Notes under the pieces: model-generated
What the model saw: only the letters and a program-made list of their open reading frames with translations
The model's database searches: none
Told to the model about the DNA's origin: nothing
Translations under genes and position numbers: made by a program
Shown: positions 6,674 to 15,300 of the stretch, piece after piece
Layout: every line of letters starts with the position of its first letter
Numbering within the stretch: the first letter of the stretch is position 1
NCBI GenBank assembly: GCA_002333425.1
Contig: DDBL01000189.1
Coordinates: forward strand, 5,115-25,288
From: Leptospiraceae bacterium UBA2033
Lineage (GTDB): Bacteria > Spirochaetota > Leptospiria > Leptospirales > Leptospiraceae
DNA: 20,174 nt
Direction: 5' to 3'

Positions 6674-7366
6674 ATGAAACGCGGTAAAAAATACAAAGCA
6701 CTAAAAGATAAAGTAAATAGAGAGAAATTATACAATTTAGCTGATGCAGTTGATTTAGCAAAAATAACTTCCTACACAAAATTTGATGGATCTATTGAAA
6801 TAGCAACTCAAGTAAATTACAAAAGTTTACAAAACATTCGTGGAACTGTTTCTCTTCCTCACGGAACTGGTAAAACAGTTCGCGTTCTTGTATTCTGTAA
6901 AGGTGACAAACAAACCGAGGCGAAAAATGCTGGTGCTGAGTTTGTGGGCGATATGGATTTAATTGCAAAAGTGGCAGCAGGTTGGACTGACTTTGATGCT
7001 TGCGTGGCTACTCCTGATATGATGAAAGAAGTAGGAAAGTTAGGTCCAGTTCTTGGTCGTAAAGGTTTAATGCCTAAACCAAAAGCGGGAACTGTTACAA
7101 CTGACGTTGCAAAAGCAGTTACCGAATTAAAAAGTGGTAAGGTAGAATATCGTCCAGACAAAGGTGGAGTGATTCACTTAGGTGTTGGAAAGGTATCTTT
7201 CGACAAACAAAAGTTAGTTGAAAACATCACAACAGTTGTTGCGACTTTATTTAAAGATAGACCATCTGATGCAAAAGGCGATTACCTCAAAAACTTTGCA
7301 GTCAGTGCAACAATGGGTATTGGTGTAAAAGTAGACGCTAAAGAATTAGCAAATTCTGTTATTTAA
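6674..7366 (+). CDS. rplA: 50S ribosomal protein L1
   Basis: 230 aa, normal length. L1 signatures are KFDGSIEIATQVNYK, the GTGKTVRVLVF strand, MMKEVGKLGPVLGRKGLMPKPKAGTVT and the C-terminal SATMGIGVKVD. L1 builds the mobile stalk at the E site and in E. coli represses its own operon by binding the rplK leader. I do not see an obvious L1-like leader hairpin in the 30 nt before rplK here. AGAGG lies 6 nt before the ATG. Confidence 0.97.
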   Translation: MKRGKKYKALKDKVNREKLYNLADAVDLAKITSYTKFDGSIEIATQVNYKSLQNIRGTVSLPHGTGKTVRVLVFCKGDKQTEAKNAGAEFVGDMDLIAKVAAGWTDFDACVATPDMMKEVGKLGPVLGRKGLMPKPKAGTVTTDVAKAVTELKSGKVEYRPDKGGVIHLGVGKVSFDKQKLVENITTVVATLFKDRPSDAKGDYLKNFAVSATMGIGVKVDAKELANSVI

Positions 7367-7380
7367 GAGAGAAATAAATC

Positions 7381-7908
7381 ATGGCAAATCAAGAAAACAT
7401 CGCAGCAGTAGCTGAGTTAAAATCCAAATTAGAAGCAAAACCAAATTTTATTTTAGCGGCTTACAGTGGTTTAACTGTAAAACATATGACCGACCTGAGA
7501 GCTAATTTAAGAAAAGAAGGCTCTGAAATGAAAGTTCTAAAGAACAATCTTTTCTTAAGAGCATTAAAAGAATCCAAAAACCATTCTGCAAAAGAAATTG
7601 ATTTTGGGGCAGAATACAAAGGACCTTTAGCAGCTATTTTTTCTCAGGACAATTTGCCTACAGTTGCAAAAATTTGTAAAGATTTTGCAAAGACAAATGA
7701 AAACTTAGTAATGAAAGGTGGATTTTTTGATGGTTCTGTACTTGATCCAAAGGGTGTAGATGGAATCGCTGGTTTACCTTCAAGAGAAGAACTCTTAACA
7801 CAAATCGCATTCGGTATGAACAATGTAATGTCTACTCTCGCAAGAGCAATCAACGCTGTTGCAGAGAAAAACGCAGGCGGAGCAGAAGCAGCACCGGCAG
7901 CCGAGTAG
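7381..7908 (+). CDS. rplJ: 50S ribosomal protein L10
   Basis: 175 aa. The N-terminal rRNA-binding domain (ELKSKLEAKPNFILAAYSGLTVKHMTDLR, then the L10 pattern KNNLFLRAL) is followed by a long C-terminal helix (MNNVMSTLARAINAVAEK) that carries L7/L12 dimers, and an Ala-rich tail. It lies 14 nt after rplA with only a weak GAGAG ribosome binding site. A structured 123-nt gap separates it from rplL. Confidence 0.96.
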   Translation: MANQENIAAVAELKSKLEAKPNFILAAYSGLTVKHMTDLRANLRKEGSEMKVLKNNLFLRALKESKNHSAKEIDFGAEYKGPLAAIFSQDNLPTVAKICKDFAKTNENLVMKGGFFDGSVLDPKGVDGIAGLPSREELLTQIAFGMNNVMSTLARAINAVAEKNAGGAEAAPAAE

Positions 7909-7923
7909 TAATAGGAAAAGAAA

Positions 7924-7974
7924 GCGGTCACTGAGTGATTTTCATTCTTATGAAAATTGTATCGAAGTGGCGGC
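7924..7974 (+). promoter_or_regulatory. 51-nt hairpin between rplJ and rplL
   Basis: The inner stem is perfect: ATTTTCAT (7938-7945), loop TCTT, ATGAAAAT (7950-7957). It is extended by G-U pairs and then by an outer stem GCGGTCACT (7924-7932) with AGTGGCGGC (7966-7974) that has one mismatch and one G-U pair. No U-run follows, so it does not look like a terminator. It could be an RNA processing or stability element or a site for the L10-L12 complex. A TATAAC (7996-8001) downstream might be the -10 of an internal rplL promoter, but no good -35 is visible. Confidence 0.45.
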
Positions 7975-8031
7975 TTATTTCAATTAAACGTTTAGTATAA
8001 CAATTTTTTAAAGACGACACAAGGAGAAAAC

Positions 8032-8406
8032 ATGTCAACAGAAAGTTTATTAGAGCAAATCGGGAATCTTACTTTAGTTCAGGCGGCTGAACTAGTAAAA
8101 GCTATGGAAGCTAAGTTTGGTATCTCTGCTGCAGCACCAGTTATGGTAGCTGGCGGTGGCGGTGGCGGCGGAGCTCCTGTTGCAGAAGAACCAACCGAAG
8201 TTAGTGTTATTTTAAAGGCACACGGTGACAAAAAGATCGACGTGATCAAAGTTGTTCGTGAAATTACTGGTCTTGGTTTAAAAGAAGCTAAAGATCTAGT
8301 TGAAGCTGGTGGGAAAGCCGTTAAAGAAGGAATTTCTCCAGATGAAGCTAACACAATTAAAAAGAAATTAGAAGACGTTGGAGCACAAGTAGAAATTAAA
8401 AAATAA
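8032..8406 (+). CDS. rplL: 50S ribosomal protein L7/L12
   Basis: 124 aa. The N-terminal dimerisation helix pair (ESLLEQIGNLTLVQAAELVKAME) leads to a Gly-rich hinge (VAGGGGGGGAPVAEE), then the C-terminal factor-binding domain with KIDVIKVVREITGLGLKEAKDLVEAG. Several copies per ribosome recruit and stimulate translational GTPases. The strong AAGGAG (6-7 nt before ATG) is the best ribosome binding site in this block, which fits the higher amount of L12 needed. The run of about seven Gly is longer than usual but lies in the flexible hinge. Confidence 0.97.
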   Translation: MSTESLLEQIGNLTLVQAAELVKAMEAKFGISAAAPVMVAGGGGGGGAPVAEEPTEVSVILKAHGDKKIDVIKVVREITGLGLKEAKDLVEAGGKAVKEGISPDEANTIKKKLEDVGAQVEIKK

Positions 8407-8680
8407 TTTCTACTACGCAAATCTTTCAGTAGGGATTTCGTAAAAACCTATTACTACCGAGGCATTGATTTGGCAAAGCTTTACAAGAGTTTTGTCATAG
8501 AAAATAAAATTTTTCTAAATTCTTTGCCGAGGTTTTTCTGTTTTTATTAAGTCCCTTAACTTGGGCAAAAAAGTTGTGTTTTTTACTTGTGGATAATAAG
8601 TATTTGTCGATACATTTTTTTGTCTTGTTTTATATTTCTTAAATAGCCGTAAGGCTTACACTCCAGGAGTTTAAATTTTA
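8407..8680 (+). promoter_or_regulatory. rplL-rpoB intergenic region with a possible attenuator
   Basis: This 274-nt gap has no ORF. GGCAAAG (8472-8478) and CTTTGCC (8522-8528) form a 7-bp stem over a long AT-rich loop, which itself holds AGAAAA/TTTTCT. The outer stem is followed by GAGGTTTTTCTGTTTTT, a T-rich stretch that makes it attenuator-like. This is where E. coli has its rpoB attenuator, but the match here is only by position. Near rpoB there is a GTAA-tetraloop hairpin AGCC/GGCT (8645-8656) and the self-complementary ACTCCAGGAGT (8660-8670) that contains the ribosome binding site. I see no convincing promoter. Confidence 0.35.
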
Positions 8681-11600
8681 ATGATTACTCAGAATGAACG
8701 CAAAAGGGTAAACTTTGGTAAAATTACGAATCTTGACTTTCTTCCTAATTTAATTCAAATTCAAAAGAAATCTTTTGATTGGTTCTTGCAAGCTGATGTA
8801 AAAGATCCAACCAAACGTAAAAATCAGGGACTGGAGGCAGTGTTTCAAGAAACCTTTCCGATTGAAAGCCCCAACGGAGACGTGATAATGGAATATAGTC
8901 ATTATATTCTAGGGGAAAGAAGGCGTGACCAGCAGGAATGTAAAGACACTGATTCTAGTTATGCGTTGCCATTAAAATCCGTTATACGCCTTATCATCAA
9001 AGAAACTGGCGAGATTAGAGAGCAAGTAGTTTACATGGGTGACTTGCCTATCATGACCGAACAAGGAACTTTTATTATCAATGGAGCTGAACGTGTTGTT
9101 GTTAGCCAGTTACATAGATCTCCTGGTATTTTCTTTGCATACGATCAAATTAAATCTACTTATTCTGCACGTGTAATTCCTTATCGTGGATCTTGGTTAG
9201 AATTCGAAATTGACAACAAAGGTATTTTAGTTGCAAAGATTGACAGAAAGAAAAAATTCCCAGCGACTCTTCTTTTAAAAGCATTAAAAGTAGGACTCAA
9301 TGAAGACGTATTAAAATTATTTTATTCTTCCTCCAAAGTCAAAATCTATGGTGCATCTCCAAAAGAATTAAAAAAAGTAATTGGTAGACGAACCATTTCT
9401 GACATCATCAACTTTGAAAACGGCGAAGTAATGCTTGAAGCTGGCTCTAAGATCAATGAGGATAATATTGATATTCTCAAAGAGATGAAAGTCAAAGAAG
9501 TCAACGTAATTGATTTCCCAAATGGAAAAGATAATTCCATCATCATCAACTGTCTGGAAAAAGACGGAGTAAACGACTACGAAGAGGCAATTAAGAAGTT
9601 ACACATGATTATGCGCCCGGGTGAACCTTCTACAATTGAAAATGCAGAAGCTGAACTCAAAAGACTTTTCTTCTCTCCTAAAACATTTGATTTAGGAAAA
9701 GTAGGTCGTTACAAAATCAATAGCAAATTTGAATTTCATAAACCAAAAGAATTTACCAACTGTGATAACAGAACTCTTCGACCAGAAGACATTATGGAAA
9801 CAGTTCGTTATCTAGTAATGCTCATGTCGGAAGTAGAAAACTACTACCATGACGATATTGACCATTTAGGAAATAGACGTGTTCGCTCTGTTGGAGAATT
9901 ACTTTCTAATCAATTAAAACTTGGTTTTTCTCGTGTGGAAAGAGTTATCAAAGAGAGAATGACAGTTCAAGAAATTGAACAACAAACTCCACAATTACTA
10001 ATTTCTATTAAACCGGTTACTGCAGTTGTAAATGAATTTTTTGGTTCTTCTCAACTTTCTCAATTCATGGATCAAACTAATCCATTGGCAGAATTAACTC
10101 ATAAGAGAAGATTAAATGCGTTAGGTCCTGGAGGTCTTTCTCGTGATAGAGCAGGCTTCGAAGTGCGTGACGTTCATTATTCTCACTATGGAAGAATGTG
10201 TCCGATTGAAACTCCTGAAGGTCCAAACATTGGTCTTATTCTTTCTATGTCTTCGTATGCAAGAGTAAATGACTACGGATTCTTAGAAACACCTTACAAA
10301 ACTGTGAAAGCAGGTAAGGTACAAAAACAAATTGAATTTTTAACCGCAGACAAAGAGGAATATCATTATATTGCGCAAGCTTCTGCTTCGATTGACGACA
10401 AAGGAGATTTCAAAAGTAAATTGATTTCTACTCGTCACCGTTCTGATTTCCCTTTTAGAAATCCAAATGAAATTCAATACATGGACTTAGCTCCAATGCA
10501 AGTTGTATCTGTATCAACTGCACTAATTCCATTTCTCGAACATGATGATGCGAACCGTGCACTGATGGGTTCAAACATGCAACGTCAAGCTGTACCTTTA
10601 ATGGTAGAGCAAGCGCCATATGTTGGAACTGGAATGGAAGGCAGAGCAGCTTATGATTCTAGAATTTGTATCGTTGCCAAAAAACCTGGTATCGTTACAA
10701 AAGTTGATTCCAAAGCAGTTACGATTAAAGAAGAGGGATCTAAAGATCCAGTCGTATATCCTCTTATCAAATACAAAAAAACCAACCAAGGAACTTGTTT
10801 TAACCAAAGACCTATCGTTTCTGTTTTAATGGCAGAAAATGATGGAAAAGTAACAAAGATTTCCAAGGACAAATTAGAAGTTCAATACGGAGAGCAAAAG
10901 GTTACTTATCCGCTCCAAGAAGGAACTAAAGAATTTTCTCCTATCGTAAAAGAAGGTGCTACAGTTGCTAAAGGCGACACTCTTGCCGGTCAAGTAATTG
11001 AAGGTGAGAAAATGGACGATATGGGAAATATCCTAACCAAAGGAACTATCCTTGCCGATGGTCCTGCGATTGATAATGGATACCTCGCTCTAGGTAAAAA
11101 CGTACTCGTGGGATTTATGCCATGGGAAGGTTACAACTTTGAGGATGCTATTATCATCAGCGAAAAAATTGTAAAACATGATATTTTTACTTCTATTCAC
11201 ATAGAAGAATTTGAAATCCAAGCAAGAGAAACCAAACTCGGGCAAGAGCAGATTACCCGCGATATTCCAAATCTTTCGGACAAAGCTTTCCGTGACTTGG
11301 ATGAAACAGGCGTTATCCGCATTGGTGCCGAAGTAAAAGCTGGTGATATTCTTGTGGGAATGGTTACTCCAAAAGGAGAAACTGATCTTACACCAGAATA
11401 CAAACTTTTACATTCTATCTTTGGAGAAAAAGCGAAAGAAGTAAGAGATTCTTCTTTAAGACTTCCAAATGGAAATGAAGGTACTGTAATCGATATTAAA
11501 CGCTACTATAGAGAGCGTGGCGATGACTTGGCGGCTGGTGTTGAAGAACTAGTAAAAGTATACGTAGCTCGTAAACGTAAACTTTTAGTTGGGGATAAAA

Positions 11601-12358
11601 TGGCAGGTCGTCACGGTAACAAAGGCGTAGTCGCTCGTGTTGTGGCAGAAGAAGATATGCCTTATATGAAAGATGGAACTCCACTTGATATCGTTTTAAA
11701 TCCACTCGGGGTTCCTTCTCGTATGAATTTGGGTCAGATTTTTGAAACACAATTAGGATTTATTGCAGATAAACTTGGAATTAACTTTGAAACTCCTGTA
11801 TTTGATGGGGCAAGTGAAGCGGATATTGAAGAGTATGCGAAACAAGCAGGAACTCCATCCAATTCAAAATTCCAACTCTATGATGGACGAACAGGGGAAC
11901 CTTTCTTAAACGAAGTATTTTGTGGACATATTTATATGTTGAAATTAGCCCACTTGGTCGATGACAAAATACATGCAAGGTCAACTGGTCCTTACTCACT
12001 TGTTACACAACAACCTCTCGGTGGTAAAGCACAGTTTGGGGGTCAGAGACTTGGGGAGATGGAAGTTTGGGCACTTGAAGCCTACGGTGCTTCTCATACA
12101 CTCCAGGAGTTACTCACGATTAAATCCGATGATATGCTCGGACGTGCTCGTATTTACGAAGCAATTGTGAAGGGGATAAACTCAATTCGCCCCGGAATTC
12201 CTGAATCGTTTAACGTATTAGTTCAAGAATTAAGAGGTTTGGCTCTGGATATTATCATCACTGACACCGAAGGATCGACAGTCGATATAGCGGATTATGA
12301 AGATGAGTATTCCAGAAATAAAAAGAAAATTAAAATCGAATCTATAGAGAATATCTAG
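8681..12358 (+). CDS. rpoB: DNA-directed RNA polymerase subunit beta
   Basis: 1225 aa, the usual size in spirochaetes. Landmarks are GERRRDQQECKDTD and MTEQGTFIINGAERVVVSQLHRSPG in the protrusion/lobe, rifampicin cluster I FFGSSQLSQFMDQTNPLAELTHKRR followed by LNALGPGGLSRDRAG, IETPEGPNIGLI, VGFMPWEGYNFEDAIIIS, GDKMAGRHGNKGVVARV, and the C-terminal GGKAQFGGQRLGEMEVWALEAYGA that enters the RpoC clamp. The residue matching E. coli Ser531 is Asn479, as in other spirochaetes with natural rifampicin resistance; Asp516 and His526 equivalents (Asp464, His474) are unchanged. AGGAG lies 11 nt before the ATG, which is rather far. rpoC follows after 13 nt. Confidence 0.98.
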   Translation: MITQNERKRVNFGKITNLDFLPNLIQIQKKSFDWFLQADVKDPTKRKNQGLEAVFQETFPIESPNGDVIMEYSHYILGERRRDQQECKDTDSSYALPLKSVIRLIIKETGEIREQVVYMGDLPIMTEQGTFIINGAERVVVSQLHRSPGIFFAYDQIKSTYSARVIPYRGSWLEFEIDNKGILVAKIDRKKKFPATLLLKALKVGLNEDVLKLFYSSSKVKIYGASPKELKKVIGRRTISDIINFENGEVMLEAGSKINEDNIDILKEMKVKEVNVIDFPNGKDNSIIINCLEKDGVNDYEEAIKKLHMIMRPGEPSTIENAEAELKRLFFSPKTFDLGKVGRYKINSKFEFHKPKEFTNCDNRTLRPEDIMETVRYLVMLMSEVENYYHDDIDHLGNRRVRSVGELLSNQLKLGFSRVERVIKERMTVQEIEQQTPQLLISIKPVTAVVNEFFGSSQLSQFMDQTNPLAELTHKRRLNALGPGGLSRDRAGFEVRDVHYSHYGRMCPIETPEGPNIGLILSMSSYARVNDYGFLETPYKTVKAGKVQKQIEFLTADKEEYHYIAQASASIDDKGDFKSKLISTRHRSDFPFRNPNEIQYMDLAPMQVVSVSTALIPFLEHDDANRALMGSNMQRQAVPLMVEQAPYVGTGMEGRAAYDSRICIVAKKPGIVTKVDSKAVTIKEEGSKDPVVYPLIKYKKTNQGTCFNQRPIVSVLMAENDGKVTKISKDKLEVQYGEQKVTYPLQEGTKEFSPIVKEGATVAKGDTLAGQVIEGEKMDDMGNILTKGTILADGPAIDNGYLALGKNVLVGFMPWEGYNFEDAIIISEKIVKHDIFTSIHIEEFEIQARETKLGQEQITRDIPNLSDKAFRDLDETGVIRIGAEVKAGDILVGMVTPKGETDLTPEYKLLHSIFGEKAKEVRDSSLRLPNGNEGTVIDIKRYYRERGDDLAAGVEELVKVYVARKRKLLVGDKMAGRHGNKGVVARVVAEEDMPYMKDGTPLDIVLNPLGVPSRMNLGQIFETQLGFIADKLGINFETPVFDGASEADIEEYAKQAGTPSNSKFQLYDGRTGEPFLNEVFCGHIYMLKLAHLVDDKIHARSTGPYSLVTQQPLGGKAQFGGQRLGEMEVWALEAYGASHTLQELLTIKSDDMLGRARIYEAIVKGINSIRPGIPESFNVLVQELRGLALDIIITDTEGSTVDIADYEDEYSRNKKKIKIESIENI

Positions 12359-12371
12359 AGGCTACGACTGA

Positions 12372-15300
12372 ATGAAAAATTATACAAGCTTTGACTCAAT
12401 TACAATCAAAATCGCTTCTCCTGAAAGAATTAAAGAATGGTCTTATGGAGAAGTAAAAAAACCGGAAACAATCAATTACCGTACATTAAAACCAGAAAGA
12501 GAAGGTTTGTTCTGTGAAAAGATTTTTGGAACAACCAAAGACTGGGAATGTTACTGCGGTAAATTCAAATCTATCCGTTACAAAGGTGTAATTTGTGATA
12601 AGTGTGGAGTTGAGGTTACTCACTCTAAGGTGCGTCGTGAGAGAATGGGGCATATTGAACTCGCCGCTCCTGTATCTCATATCTGGTACTATCGTTCCGT
12701 TCCATCTAGAATGGGACTTCTCCTCGATATGACCATGAACGCTCTCAAGACAATTCTCTATTTTGAAAAATATGTAATCATCGACCCTGCTGATTCAGGA
12801 AGACTCAAAGGCGAGCTATTAGACGAGGATGAATACCATTCTTACCTCGATGAATACGGTGATAAATTTATCGCTGGTATCGGGGGAGATGCGATTAAAG
12901 AACTCCTCGCTCGTATCGATGTTGATGCGGAAGCGCGTGTTATCCGCCAAAAAATCCAAGAGAAAAAAGTTACCGACAAACGTTTAATCAAACGTCTTGA
13001 AGTGCTTGAAGCATTTCGTGATTCTGGCAACCGTCCTGAGTGGATGGTTCTTGATAACGTTCCAGTTATTCCGCCTGAACTTCGTCCAATGGTACAATTA
13101 GATGGAGGTAGATTTGCTACTTCTGACTTGAATGATCTATACAGACGTGTGATTAACCGTAACAATCGTTTGAAAAGACTATTAACTCTTAAAGCACCAG
13201 AAATTATTGTTCGTAATGAAAAACGTATGCTGCAAGAAGCAGTAGATGCGTTATTCGACAACTCACGCCGTAAAAGAACTGTGAAAGGAAAAGGAAATCG
13301 CCCTCTCAAGTCTATCTCCGATATGCTCAAAGGGAAACAAGGTCGATTCAGACAAAACCTTTTAGGAAAACGGGTAGATTATTCCGGTCGTTCTGTAATC
13401 GTTGTGGGACCTGAACTCAAGTTTCACCAAATGGGTCTTCCTAAGAAAATGGCTCTTGAATTATTTAAGCCATTTATCATGAAACGCCTTGTGGATTTAG
13501 AACTTGCACCTAACATCAAGTCTGCGAAGAAAAAAGTAGAAGCAGAAGATAAAGATGTATTCGAAGCATTAGAAACAGTAGTAAGAGAACATCCAGTACT
13601 TTTAAACCGTGCTCCAACATTACATAGACTTGGGATTCAAGCATTCCTTCCAATTCTTGTAGAAGGAAAAGCAATTAAACTTCACCCTCTTGTATGTCAT
13701 GCGTTTAACGCTGACTTTGACGGGGATCAAATGGCGATTCACGTTCCATTGTCTCCGAAAGCGCAATTAGAAGTTTGGATGCTTATGCTTTCGCCGCATA
13801 ATATCCTTAATCCTGCAAATGGTCATCCAATTTGTGGACCGACACAAGATATCGTTCTAGGTATATACTATTTAACCTCTGAAGTAGCTAACGCCAAAGG
13901 TCATGGAAAATTCTTCACGAACTTAGAAGAAATTCAATATGCGCTAGATGGTGGCTGGTTAGATCTAAGAGCAAAGATTAGTGTTCTTTATAATGAAAAA
14001 ATCATTGAGACCACACCAGGTAGAATGATTTTTAACACTGCTATGCCAAAGGGGTATAACTTTGTTAACCGCGTTTTAGGTGATAAAGAAACAAACAAAA
14101 TCATTTCCGATGTATATGATTCCTTTGGTCCTGCTGCAACTGTTGTTATGCTTGACGATATTAAAAGACTTGGTTATCGTTATGCGACTATTTTTGCTCC
14201 AACGATTTCTATTGAGGATATTCGTGTTTCTCCGCAAAAACCAATTCTTGTTGCTGAAGCAAATAAAGAAGTAGAAAAAGCGGATATGGAGTATCGTAAA
14301 GGTATTATCACAAATGAAGAGCGTAAGAAAAAAGTAATCGAGATTTGGACAAAAGCAAATGATAAGATTACAGACAGTATGTTCAAAGAACTCGAAAAAG
14401 ACAAAGGTGGATTTAATCCAGTCTATGTCATGGCAGCATCTGGTGCGCGTGGTTCTAAACAACAGATTCGTCAGTTAGCCGGTATGCGGGGGTTAATGGC
14501 TAAGCCTTCTGGAGAAATCATTGAACTTGCTATTCGTTCCAATTTCCGTGAAGGTCTTGGTATTTTAGAGTTCTTCATTTCTACTCACGGTGCTCGTAAA
14601 GGTCTATCGGATACCGCTCTTAAAACTGCCGATGCCGGTTACTTAACAAGAAGACTTGTAGATATTTCACAAGACGTGATTATCAACGAGCCAGATTGTG
14701 GAACAGATCAGTTTGTAGAATTGAGCATTGTAAAAGAAGGGGAGAACGTTATTGTATCTCTTGCTGATAGAGTCTTTGGACGTTATACGGCAGAGGAAAT
14801 CATTGATCCAGTTTCTGAAAAAGTAGTTTATCCTAAAAATACTTTAATCGTAAGATCTGTTGGACAAAAAATTGAAAACCTTGGTTATACAAAAATCAAA
14901 GTTCGTTCTCCACTAACCTGTGATGCAAAACAAGGTATTTGTATTAAGTGTTACGGTATGGATATGGCGCGACTTGTGCCTGTGGAAATTGGAGAGGCAG
15001 TGGGAACTATTGCAGCTCAGTCGATTGGACAACCTGGAACTCAGTTGACTATGCGTACTTTCCACATTGGGGGTGCCGCATCCGCGAAAGTTAAGGAAAA
15101 AGAACACAAAGTATCTTTCCAATCTGTCGTAAAATTAGTAAATGGTAGATTAATCCAAAACCAAAAGGGGCAAACAATATTTAGCCGTCGCGGATCTATT
15201 GTAGTGCAACATTTAATCCAAGACTTACTCCTTTCTGATCTTCAAAATATTCGCGTAACTGATGGTCAAAATGTATTAAAAGGCGAAGTAATTTCTACAA

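Noticed and set aside
8658..12114. A 15-nt string (tacactccaggagtt) shared by the rpoB leader and the rpoB coding region near 12099
   Set aside because: One such match is not surprising in 20 kb, and the second copy simply encodes the conserved HTLQEL segment of RpoB.
12842..13330. 162-codon open frame on the minus strand inside rpoC
   Set aside because: It is antisense to the conserved clamp/lid coding region, has Ser/Arg-rich composition typical of a shadow frame, and no ribosome binding site.
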